Assembly: GCF_024171645.1 (NCBI RefSeq)
Contig: NZ_JALKAC010000001.1
Location: 1-64,000 of the forward strand
DNA from: Flavobacterium sp. HSC-32F16
Lineage (GTDB): Bacteria > Bacteroidota > Bacteroidia > Flavobacteriales > Flavobacteriaceae
Length of the DNA: 64,000 bases
Reading direction: 5' to 3'
In this document: positions 1 to 7,697 of the stretch, piece after piece
How the letters are laid out: each line of letters starts with the position of its first letter
Numbering within the stretch: position 1 is the stretch's first letter
Program-made: the position numbers and the translations under genes
Notes under the pieces: generated by a model
What the model saw: only the letters and a program-made list of their open reading frames with translations
What the model was told of the DNA's origin: nothing
Databases searched by the model: none

Positions 1-4
1 TAAT

Positions 5-90
5 GCTCGGATGGTGAAATTGGTAGACACGCTGGACTTAAAATCCAGTGAACAGCAATGTTCGTGCGGGTTCAAGTCCCGCTCTGAGTA
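5..90 (+). tRNA. tRNA-Leu (anticodon UAA)
   Basis: Folds as a class II tRNA. The acceptor stem is 5-11 with 83-89 (one end G-U), with discriminator A at 90. The anticodon stem 32-36/44-48 encloses a 7-base loop with TAA at 39-41. The T arm is GCGGG-TTCAAGT-CCCGC at 66-82. A long variable arm fits tRNA-Leu. CCA is not encoded; CTA follows the discriminator. Confidence 0.97.
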
Positions 91-92
91 CT

Positions 93-130
93 AAAACTTC
101 AATTGGCTTTGCTGATTGAAGTTTTTTTTT
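93..130 (+). terminator. Rho-independent terminator of the tRNA-Leu gene
   Basis: An 11-bp perfect stem (93-103 with 115-125) and an 11-base loop run into a T tract ending at 130, three bases after the tRNA. Confidence 0.85.
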
Positions 131-248
131 GGTCTAAGCTGATTTTTTTCTACCACTAATAATCCAAAATATTAGAGTGCAAAATCTATTTTAATCAGAA
201 ATTTTATATTTTTACTTCTCTTTTTAATTTTTAATACCACTTTCAGTT

Positions 249-701
249 ATGCAAAACGTCTTTCTTAAGCATGATTGCGATCAATTTATTGCCAGAATTA
301 ATAAGCTTAAAACTGATTCTCAGCCACTTTGGGGTAAAATGTCTGTTGACCAAATGCTGGCTCATTGCAACGTTACATATGAAATGGTCTATGATAATAT
401 TCATTCTAAACCAAATTTTTTCATGAAACTTCTGTTAAAGCTATTAGCTAAAAATAAAGTGGTAAACGAAGAGCCTTATCCAAGAAATCTTAGTACAGCA
501 CCGCAATTTATCATTAAAGGAGATTGTAATTTTGAAATGGAAAAAAGCAGGTTGATTTCTTATATTAGAAAAACGCAAGAATTAGGAGAAAATGAATTTG
601 AAGGCAAAGAATCACTTTCTTTTGGAAAATTAACTGCTAAAGAGTGGAGTAATATGTTTTCAAAACATTTAGATCATCACTTCAGACAATTTTCAGTTTA
701 A
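249..701 (+). CDS. DUF1569 (DinB-like four-helix) protein
   Basis: A 150-residue cytoplasmic protein without signal peptide or membrane segment. It resembles the DUF1569 family, a branch of the DinB/YfiT-like metal-binding helical superfamily. Candidate metal ligands are His39 in the MLAHC motif and the His cluster in KHLDHHFRQF near the C-terminus (about 140-144), as in other DinB-like proteins. Function in this family is not established; some DinB-superfamily members are thiol-dependent transferases, but nothing here fixes a substrate. The ATG lies about 120 bases after the tRNA terminator, so it is probably its own transcription unit, and the exported protein at 718 follows only 16 bases after its stop. 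Confidence 0.75.
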   Translation: MQNVFLKHDCDQFIARINKLKTDSQPLWGKMSVDQMLAHCNVTYEMVYDNIHSKPNFFMKLLLKLLAKNKVVNEEPYPRNLSTAPQFIIKGDCNFEMEKSRLISYIRKTQELGENEFEGKESLSFGKLTAKEWSNMFSKHLDHHFRQFSV

Positions 702-717
702 CTAAAATCTTTTTTAT

Positions 718-1152
718 ATGAACAATTATTTGATTCTATTTTTTCTGTGTTTAGGATTAACGTCAAATGCACAAAAACAAGAAGTTCAAAAGACTGTTGA
801 ACTATTCTTTGAAGGTTTTCAACAAAGAGATTCTATGAAAATAAAATCAGTTTGTACAGATAAAATGATTTTACAATCTATAAGTGAAAGTGTTTCAAAA
901 GGAAATAAATTATCTGATGAAACAGCCAAAGAATTTTATAAAACAATTGCATCTATTCCTTCAAATATAAAATTTCAAGAGAATATTTTGAGTTATAACA
1001 TTCAAATCGATGGTTCAATGGCTCATGTTTGGGCTCCGTATGAATTTTACATAAACGATAAATTAAGTCATACCGGAATAAATACTTTTACTTTATTCAA
1101 AGAAAAAGATTTTTGGAAAATTATTTATCTGGTAAATACTCGTAGAAAATAG
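718..1152 (+). CDS. Exported NTF2-like (nuclear transport factor 2 family) protein
   Basis: A 144-residue protein. The N-terminus (MNNYLILFFLCLGLTSNAQ) is a signal peptide with cleavage probably after Asn-Ala. The mature part has the NTF2/SnoaL/DUF4440 pattern: an opening helix ending in FFEGFQQRDSMKIKSVCTDKM, then strands with AHVWAPYEFYINDKLSHTGINTFTLFKEKDFWKIIYL. That cone fold usually binds small ligands or is enzymatic, but no specific activity can be assigned. It starts 16 bases after the DUF1569 gene and is probably co-transcribed. Its 3' end meets the convergent endonuclease III-like gene one base away. Confidence 0.7.
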   Translation: MNNYLILFFLCLGLTSNAQKQEVQKTVELFFEGFQQRDSMKIKSVCTDKMILQSISESVSKGNKLSDETAKEFYKTIASIPSNIKFQENILSYNIQIDGSMAHVWAPYEFYINDKLSHTGINTFTLFKEKDFWKIIYLVNTRRK

Positions 1153-1153
1153 T

Positions 1154-1804
1154 CTAATTTTTTATTACTACAGTATTATAGTATAAACAGATGTCAGTTA
1201 AAAGACATTCTTCACATTTTGGTTTTGGCCTGCAGATTTCACGACCTAAAAATGAAATCGCCATTCCTATTTCTGACCAGATGTTTTTTGGTAATACCTG
1301 CATTAACTCTTTTTCAACTTTATTCCCATCTTTCGCTTCTTTTATTATGCCAATTCTGGGTGCAACTCTTATAACATGCAAATCGGCAATAATTCCCTCT
1401 GCAGGTTTGTTGGTTTCTCTTAAAATTACATTTGCAGATTTTCTTCCAATACCTTTTAGAGCAGTTAATTCAGACATTGTTAGAGGAATGTCTTTATCAT
1501 TTTCAATTGTTTTTGCAATTTCTAATAACCAATTTGCTTTAGTCGTATGATTTCGCACCTTGCTTATATAAGGAATGAAAGTTTCGAAATCAGTTTTTGA
1601 TAAACTTGTAAGAGTTGGATATTTCTCAAATAAAGCTGGAGCAATGTTATTAATATTAGCATCTGAATCCTGAGCTGATAAAACAACCATTCCCAAAAGC
1701 TGATAGGTGTTTTGATAATCTAAAGGATGTCTTTTTTCTTTATATTTTTTTAAAATTGGTTTTAATTTAGTTTCCCAATCTAATGTTTCTCCAAATAAAT
1801 CCAT
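1154..1804 (-). CDS. Endonuclease III-like HhH-GPD DNA glycosylase
   Basis: A 216-residue member of the Nth/MutY base-excision family. The helix-hairpin-helix reads LTALKGIGRKSANVIL (113-128) with the candidate catalytic Lys122. The GPD loop has Asp141 in ADLHVIRV, equivalent to the essential Asp of E. coli Nth, and LSAQDSD (43-49) matches the DNA-flipping Gln region. A C-terminal 4Fe-4S motif is present as Cys191, 197, 200 and 206, but the first spacing is five residues rather than the six of E. coli Nth and MutY. This may be a family variant rather than the main Nth of the cell. It probably removes oxidised pyrimidines; the exact lesion is not readable from sequence. Confidence 0.85.
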   Translation of the reverse strand: MDLFGETLDWETKLKPILKKYKEKRHPLDYQNTYQLLGMVVLSAQDSDANINNIAPALFEKYPTLTSLSKTDFETFIPYISKVRNHTTKANWLLEIAKTIENDKDIPLTMSELTALKGIGRKSANVILRETNKPAEGIIADLHVIRVAPRIGIIKEAKDGNKVEKELMQVLPKNIWSEIGMAISFLGREICRPKPKCEECLLTDICLYYNTVVIKN

Positions 1805-1850
1805 TTTTTATACTCTTTAATATTTGATATTTAAATAGTTATATGTAAAG

Positions 1851-2717
1851 TTAATTGATTTTAATGAATTCTAATATTTTTTTGATAACATTTTGATTTC
1901 CAAGTATTTTCCTATGACCTAATCCTTCAGTTAAAAATAAATATCCATTTTGAAGATTTTCATGAATATGAATTCCAGCTTTTACAGGAACTTCAGGATC
2001 ATTATTGTCATGAATTACCAATACGGGAATTTCAATTTTTTGTGCTGCACTATAAGCCGAAAAGTCATCCATTTTGACATGATATTTTTCTTCAAATAAA
2101 TTTCTTAGATTATTACTTATTTCTTTTTTTAAACCTAATTTAAAAATAAATTCATCTAAAATATCCTCCACAATATCACCACTTCCAATTATTACGGCTT
2201 TATTTACTTCCAATCGGTCTTTGATTGCATTTAGAACAGACATACCTCCTAAAGAATGTCCAATTGCAATTTCAAAAGGTCCAAATTGCTTTTCAATTTC
2301 CAGAATTGAAGCAATGAACTCAGACATTATAGTAGTTTTTCCCTCTGATTTTCCATGTGCCGGTGCATCAAAACTAACTGTTGAATAACCGTTTAATAAT
2401 AGTTCATCGGCTATTTTAAATAACTGTGTTCCTCGGCCTGACCATCCGTGAACTAATAATATCTTACGATTGGTATTTCCATATTCGTAGGTTACAATAC
2501 TTTTATCAATTTCAGGAATGTAAACATTTTTTTGTGTGCTTTTACGATCCATTTCAAATTCGCGTTTTGGAACTTTATGTTTTATAGGACTTGTAAACAA
2601 TCTTGCAGCAAATTTTGTAACCAGCTTTGTAGAGATAAAAGCGCAAATTTTGGCAGATATAATAATTATCTGTGGTATTTTTAATGATTTAGTAGGATTA
2701 ATTGCCTTTTTTGCCAT
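1851..2717 (-). CDS. Alpha/beta hydrolase
   Basis: A 288-residue alpha/beta hydrolase. HGWSGRG (90-96) forms the oxyanion-hole strand turn, GHSLGG (153-158) carries the nucleophile Ser155, the Asp is in VIHDNNDPEVPV and the His in GLGHRKI near the C-terminus, so the triad looks complete. The first 45 residues are basic and hydrophobic (IPQIIIISAKICAFIST) and may anchor the protein to the membrane or be a lid. Substrate cannot be assigned; the motif set is that of serine esterases and lipases. It is transcribed divergently from glgA with 115 bases between them. Confidence 0.8.
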   Translation of the reverse strand: MAKKAINPTKSLKIPQIIIISAKICAFISTKLVTKFAARLFTSPIKHKVPKREFEMDRKSTQKNVYIPEIDKSIVTYEYGNTNRKILLVHGWSGRGTQLFKIADELLLNGYSTVSFDAPAHGKSEGKTTIMSEFIASILEIEKQFGPFEIAIGHSLGGMSVLNAIKDRLEVNKAVIIGSGDIVEDILDEFIFKLGLKKEISNNLRNLFEEKYHVKMDDFSAYSAAQKIEIPVLVIHDNNDPEVPVKAGIHIHENLQNGYLFLTEGLGHRKILGNQNVIKKILEFIKIN

Positions 2718-2832
2718 TTCAATAAAACTTATTTTGAAGCAGAACTTTGCTTATTTTTTGCTAAATTTAAAAAACATAAAAGTAGCATATTAATGATTGT
2801 TTGTTAAAAAATAATCACAAATAAATTTCTGA

Positions 2833-4260
2833 ATGGAAATATTTCATATTAGTGCAGAATGTTATCCAATGGCAAAAGTTGGCGGTCTTGCCGATGTAGT
2901 TGGCGCTTTACCAAAATACCAAAATAATGCAGGGCATAAAGTTAGAGTTGTGGTTCCGGCTTATGATACAAAATTTAAACAAGAGAATAATTTTGATTGT
3001 GTGCATTGGGGCACAGTGAAATTAGGCAATTTCGATTTTACGTTTAGTGTTTTAAAAGAAAGTACAGATAAACTAGGTTACGAATTGTATCTAATAGAAA
3101 TCAATGATTTATTTAATCGTCCAAACATATATGGGTATGAAGATGATATTGAACGATTTTTATCTTTTCAAATAGCCGCTTTAGATTGGATTATAGCTCG
3201 AAATAAAATTCCAGACGTAATAAACTGTCACGATCATCACACGGGATTAATTCCTTTTCTATTGCAGTTTGCTTACAAATATGAAATATTAAAAGATGTT
3301 AAAACGGTTATAACAATACATAACGGTTTATATCAAGGCTGGTTTGGCTTCGATAAATTGTATTATCTGCCAGAATTTGATTTAAAACATGTTGGATTTT
3401 TAGAATGGAATAATTCGATTAATTCATTGGCAGTTGCTGTAAAATGTGCTAATGCTGTAACAACAGTTTCTCCAAGCTATTTAAATGAAATTAATTATAG
3501 TGCAAATGGTTTAGAATCCTTGTTTAAATCGGTTAGAAATAAATCTAAAGGAATTTTAAACGGAATTGATATCGAAGTCTGGAATCCGTTAAAAGATGAA
3601 ATGATTACAGAAAATTATTCGATAGAAAACTTTGAAATTGGAAAACAGAGAAATAAAGAAAAATTATGTGAACAGTTTGAACTTGATCCATCAAAACCTT
3701 TGTTTAGTTTTATTGGGCGTTTGTTTGAAGAAAAAGGGGGAGACTTGCTGCCTCAGGCTTCTGCTTTGGCATTATCGGAACATTTTGAAGATATCAATAT
3801 TTTAATTTTAGGTTCAGGAAATTCAGAAATTGAATCGCAGTTAATTCAATTGCGTAATGATTATAAAGGAAATTACAATGTTTTTATTGGGTATAATGAA
3901 GAATTAGCACATTTAATTTACGCAGGTTCAGATTATATTTTAATGCCTTCAAGAGTAGAACCTTGCGGTTTAAACCAAATGTATGCCATGCGTTATGGAA
4001 CAATTCCAATTGTTAGAAGAACTGGAGGGTTACGTGATACGGTTATTGATTTTGGCGATAAAGGAAACGGAGTTTGTCATGATCAGGCTTCGGTTGGAGA
4101 TATCAGTTATTCAATAAATCGTGCCGTAAAGTTGTACGACGATAAAATAAATTTCAATAAAGTTTTACTAAGAGGAATGGAAGCTGACCATTCCTGGGAA
4201 AGTGTTTGCCAAGAATATATCGAGATATACAACCTAATAATTGAGAAAAATGAAATTTAA
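2833..4260 (+). CDS. glgA: Glycogen synthase (ADP-glucose, GT5)
   Basis: A 475-residue GT5 glycosyltransferase transferring glucose from ADP-glucose to the growing alpha-1,4-glucan. The N-terminus has the diagnostic K-x-GGL signature (Lys15 in AKVGGLADVVG), which binds the ADP-glucose phosphates. The C-terminal GT-B half has IGRLFEEKGGD and the active-site segment PSRVEPCGLNQMYAMRYG (Glu376). Length is normal for bacterial GlgA. Its last codons overlap the glgC start by 11 bases, so the two genes are translationally coupled. No clear promoter match was found in the 115 bases upstream. Confidence 0.95.
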   Translation: MEIFHISAECYPMAKVGGLADVVGALPKYQNNAGHKVRVVVPAYDTKFKQENNFDCVHWGTVKLGNFDFTFSVLKESTDKLGYELYLIEINDLFNRPNIYGYEDDIERFLSFQIAALDWIIARNKIPDVINCHDHHTGLIPFLLQFAYKYEILKDVKTVITIHNGLYQGWFGFDKLYYLPEFDLKHVGFLEWNNSINSLAVAVKCANAVTTVSPSYLNEINYSANGLESLFKSVRNKSKGILNGIDIEVWNPLKDEMITENYSIENFEIGKQRNKEKLCEQFELDPSKPLFSFIGRLFEEKGGDLLPQASALALSEHFEDINILILGSGNSEIESQLIQLRNDYKGNYNVFIGYNEELAHLIYAGSDYILMPSRVEPCGLNQMYAMRYGTIPIVRRTGGLRDTVIDFGDKGNGVCHDQASVGDISYSINRAVKLYDDKINFNKVLLRGMEADHSWESVCQEYIEIYNLIIEKNEI

Positions 4261-5530
4261 GAAGAAAAACGTAGTTGCCATTATTTTAGGAGGAGGACAA
4301 GGATCGCGTTTGTTTCCGTTAACAGAGACAAGATCAAAACCAGCTGTTCCAATTGGAGGAAAATATCGTTTGGTCGATATTCCAATTTCTAATTGTATCA
4401 ATTCTGATATTTTTAAAATATTTGTCTTAACACAATTTAACTCTGCATCTTTAAATGCACATATCAAAAACACTTTTAATTTTAGCATTTTCAGTCAGTC
4501 TTTTGTTGATATTCTTGCTGCAGAACAAACTCCTGATAATCCAACCTGGTTTCAGGGAACGGCAGATGCTGTTAGACAATGTATGTCTCACTTTTTGAAA
4601 CACGATTTTGATCACGCCTTGATACTTTCGGGCGATCAATTGTATCAAATGGATTTTAACGAAATGCTTGAAGCGCATATTGCAGCCGAAGCTGAAATTT
4701 CGATCGCAACTTTACCTGTAAATGCCAAAGATGCACCGGAATTTGGAATCCTTAAAACCGATCATGAAAATAATATTCATGCTTTCATTGAAAAACCAGA
4801 TGCTTCATTACTGCCTGAATGGGAATCTGAAGTAAGCGAGCAAATGCAGGAAAAAGGTAAAAAATACCTTGCTTCGATGGGAATTTACATTTTCAATAAA
4901 TCATTATTGGAAGAATTAATGGCAGATCAGGAAACGAAAGATTTCGGAAAAGAAATCATTCCCCAAGCCGTTGGAAAACATAAAATTTTAAGTTACCAAT
5001 ACGAAGGATACTGGACAGATATTGGGAATATTGAATCGTTTTTTGAAGCAAATATTGGTTTAACAGCTGATATACCAGAATTTAATTTATTTGATGATGA
5101 AAATAAGATTTTTACAAGACCTAGATTACTGCCTCCATCAAAATTTAGAAATTCAGTAATCAATCAATCATTGATTTCTGAAGGCTGTATTATTAACGCC
5201 AAAGAAATTAAAAGCTCAGTAATTGGTATTCGTTCCAGAATTGGTGCAGGTACCGTTTTAGAAAACTGTTATGTTATGGGTAATGATTTTTATCAGGATT
5301 TAGATGAACTAAATTACGAAAGCAGTATTAATAAAATTCATGTTGGCATTGGCGAAAATTGTTTTATACAAAATGCTTTAATAGATAAAAACGTTCGAAT
5401 TGGAAACAATGTTCATATTAGCGGTGGAAAGCATCTGGATAATTTTACTAACGAATTATATAGTATTAAAGACGGAATTGTAGTAATTAAAAAAGGAGTT
5501 ACGTTATCGGATAATTTTAGAATAGAATAA
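4250..5530 (+). CDS. glgC: Glucose-1-phosphate adenylyltransferase (ADP-glucose pyrophosphorylase)
   Basis: Makes ADP-glucose from ATP and glucose-1-phosphate, the committed step of glycogen synthesis, and so feeds glgA directly upstream. The N-terminus shows the nucleotide-binding IILGGGQGSRLFPLT loop and the SKPAVPIGGKYRLVDIPISNC signature. Further on are EFGILKTD, FIEKP and YWTDIGNIESF, followed by a C-terminal left-handed beta-helix (SVIGIRSRIGAG, VRIGNNVHI). I place the start at the ATG at 4250 (426 residues); an in-frame TTG at 4241 also exists but lies deeper inside glgA. Allosteric regulation by glycolytic intermediates is usual for the family. Confidence 0.95.
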   Translation: MKFKKKNVVAIILGGGQGSRLFPLTETRSKPAVPIGGKYRLVDIPISNCINSDIFKIFVLTQFNSASLNAHIKNTFNFSIFSQSFVDILAAEQTPDNPTWFQGTADAVRQCMSHFLKHDFDHALILSGDQLYQMDFNEMLEAHIAAEAEISIATLPVNAKDAPEFGILKTDHENNIHAFIEKPDASLLPEWESEVSEQMQEKGKKYLASMGIYIFNKSLLEELMADQETKDFGKEIIPQAVGKHKILSYQYEGYWTDIGNIESFFEANIGLTADIPEFNLFDDENKIFTRPRLLPPSKFRNSVINQSLISEGCIINAKEIKSSVIGIRSRIGAGTVLENCYVMGNDFYQDLDELNYESSINKIHVGIGENCFIQNALIDKNVRIGNNVHISGGKHLDNFTNELYSIKDGIVVIKKGVTLSDNFRIE

Positions 5531-5533
5531 TTT

Positions 5534-5566
5534 AATATCAATATCAATATCAATATCAATATCAAT
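5534..5566. repeat. Hexanucleotide microsatellite (AATATC, 5.5 copies)
   Basis: Five perfect AATATC units plus AAT fill most of the 56-base gap between glgC and glgB, ending 20 bases before the glgB ATG. Tracts like this can change length by strand slippage. Confidence 0.9.
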
Positions 5567-5586
5567 TTTTGCCTTAAAAAACAAAT

Positions 5587-7491
5587 ATGACTAAAGTAAT
5601 CACACATTCTCTATTTACTGATTTTGATATAGATTTGTTCAAAGCCGGAAAACACTTCAAATTATATGAAAAATTAGGAGCGCATTTAATTGAAGTTAAT
5701 GGAGTTAAAGGTGTTTACTTTGCCGTTTGGGCACCTACAGCACATTCTGTTTCAGTTGTAGGTGATTTTAATTATTGGAATCAGGGAGAACATCTTTTAA
5801 ATGTTCGCTGGGATTCTTCGGGAATTTGGGAAGGATTTATTCCTGATGTTTCAAAAGGTGCACTTTATAAATATAAAATTCAATCGAATATTGATGGAAT
5901 TGTAACTGAAAAAGCAGATCCATTTGCGTTATATTGCGAAAAACCGCCACATACTGCTTCTGTAGTCTGGGATTTAGATTATAAATGGAAAGATGAAAAC
6001 TGGATGCAGAATCGTCAGGATAAAAATGCTTTAGATAAGCCTTATTCGGTTTATGAAGTTCATTTAGGTTCCTGGAAACGAGCAGAACATAATCGCTTTT
6101 TGAGTTATTTAGAATTGGCAGATGATTTGGTTAAATACGTTAAAGAAACTGGTTTTACGCACGTAGAATTTATGCCAATTATGGAATATCCTTATGATCC
6201 TTCATGGGGTTATCAGTTAACGGGATATTTTGCGCCGACTTCGCGTTTTGGAAAACCACAGGATTTTATGGTTTTAGTGGATAGACTGCATCAGGAAGGA
6301 ATAGGCGTAATTTTAGATTGGGTTCCATCGCATTTTCCAGATGATGCACATGGTTTAGGCTATTTTGACGGCTCACATTTATACGAACATCCGGATCGTA
6401 GAAAAGGATATCATCCAGACTGGAAAAGCTTGGTTTTTAATTATGGAAGAAATGAAGTTCGTGCTTTTTTAATTAGCAACGCTGTTTTTTGGCTTCAGAA
6501 TTATCACGTCGACGGATTAAGAGTCGACGCAGTAGCTTCTATGTTATATCTTGATTATTCCAGAAAAGAAGGAGAGTGGGAAGCTAATATTTTTGGCGGA
6601 AGAGAAAATTTAGACAGTATAAGTTTTCTTAAAGAATTTAATGAAGTTATCTATGCTAATTTTCATGGAGTTCAAACTATTGCAGAAGAAAGTACTTCAT
6701 TTCCGATGGTTTCAAGACCAACATTTACCGGAGGTTTAGGTTTCGGAATGAAATGGATGATGGGCTGGATGCATGATACTTTAAAGTATTTTCAAAAAGA
6801 AACGGTTTACCGAAAATACCATCAAAATGATTTGACATTTTCAATGACGTATGCTTTTACTGAAAATTTCATGCTTCCGTTTTCTCATGACGAAGTGGTT
6901 TACGGCAAAAAGTCTCTTATTTATAAAATGCCGGGCGACGAATGGCAGCGATTTGCTAATTTGAGATTGTTATACGGTTATATGTTTACACATCCCGGAA
7001 CTAAATTATTGTTTCAGGGAGCTGAATTTGGTCAAACTGGCGAATGGAATTTCGAACAAAGTTTAGACTGGCATTTACTGCAATATGATTTTCATTTGGG
7101 AATAAAGAAATTAATTACAGATTTAAATCAATTGTATAAATCTCGTCCTGCTTTGTATGAAAAGCAATTTACAGGCGAAGGTTTTGAATGGATTAATTAT
7201 TCAGATCATCAAAATGCGGTTTTATCTTATATCAGAAAGGGAAATAATCCAGATGAAAATGTAATTGTAGTTTGCAATTTTACGCAGGTTGTAAGAGAAA
7301 ATTATAGAATTGGAATTCCAAAAAAAGGTCAAATAGAAGAGATTTTTAATAGCGATGCTTTAATTTATGGCGGCAGCGGTATTGGAAATGGTAAAACATT
7401 AAAAGTTGAATTAAAACCTTATGATGGTAGAGATTTTTCTATTGAATTAATTTTACCGCCCTTAAGTGTAACCGTATATTCTTTCGTTTAG
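5587..7491 (+). CDS. glgB: 1,4-alpha-glucan branching enzyme (GH13)
   Basis: A 634-residue enzyme that forms alpha-1,6 branches in glycogen. An N-terminal CBM48/E-set domain (VYFAVWAPTAHSVSVVGDFNYW, about 35-60) precedes the GH13 barrel. The four conserved regions are visible: DWVPSHFPDD, GLRVDAVASM (nucleophile Asp314), IAEESTSFP (acid/base Glu367) and LPFSHDEVVYGKKSL. A C-terminal beta domain ends the protein. It follows glgC by 56 bases that contain the AATATC repeat, in the same direction, so one glgACB operon is likely. The first alanine-rich N domain of longer GlgB proteins is absent, which is common. Confidence 0.95.
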   Translation: MTKVITHSLFTDFDIDLFKAGKHFKLYEKLGAHLIEVNGVKGVYFAVWAPTAHSVSVVGDFNYWNQGEHLLNVRWDSSGIWEGFIPDVSKGALYKYKIQSNIDGIVTEKADPFALYCEKPPHTASVVWDLDYKWKDENWMQNRQDKNALDKPYSVYEVHLGSWKRAEHNRFLSYLELADDLVKYVKETGFTHVEFMPIMEYPYDPSWGYQLTGYFAPTSRFGKPQDFMVLVDRLHQEGIGVILDWVPSHFPDDAHGLGYFDGSHLYEHPDRRKGYHPDWKSLVFNYGRNEVRAFLISNAVFWLQNYHVDGLRVDAVASMLYLDYSRKEGEWEANIFGGRENLDSISFLKEFNEVIYANFHGVQTIAEESTSFPMVSRPTFTGGLGFGMKWMMGWMHDTLKYFQKETVYRKYHQNDLTFSMTYAFTENFMLPFSHDEVVYGKKSLIYKMPGDEWQRFANLRLLYGYMFTHPGTKLLFQGAEFGQTGEWNFEQSLDWHLLQYDFHLGIKKLITDLNQLYKSRPALYEKQFTGEGFEWINYSDHQNAVLSYIRKGNNPDENVIVVCNFTQVVRENYRIGIPKKGQIEEIFNSDALIYGGSGIGNGKTLKVELKPYDGRDFSIELILPPLSVTVYSFV

Positions 7492-7649
7492 AAAAAATCT
7501 TACATTTAATTTTTCAAGTGCCTTTTTATCATTTTAACGTTCTTAAATTATCAATTTATCGATTTTTTGAGCTGGAATTTAAAACTCAATCAGAAAAAAC
7601 GTTTTCGTTAATAAACCTTTTATTCATAGGGCTTTACTAACTTTTTTCG

Positions 7650-7657
7650 TATGTTTG
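7650..7657 (+). promoter_or_regulatory. Candidate -7 element upstream of the GH31 gene
   Basis: TATGTTTG fits the Bacteroidota -7 pattern TAnnTTTG, 40 bases before the ATG at 7698. I see no well-spaced TTG/TTTG partner, so this is tentative. The 206-base gap after glgB otherwise shows no gene. Confidence 0.35.
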
Positions 7658-7697
7658 AAATAGACGATTAGCGTTATATAATTAATTCATTAGCGAT

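Noticed and set aside
1191..1550. A 119-codon plus-strand frame within the endonuclease III-like gene
   Set aside because: Antisense shadow; the minus-strand gene has complete catalytic and Fe-S motifs.
5534..5566. AATATC tract considered as a CRISPR-like repeat
   Set aside because: It is a pure microsatellite with no spacers. No CRISPR array or cas gene was found anywhere in the window.
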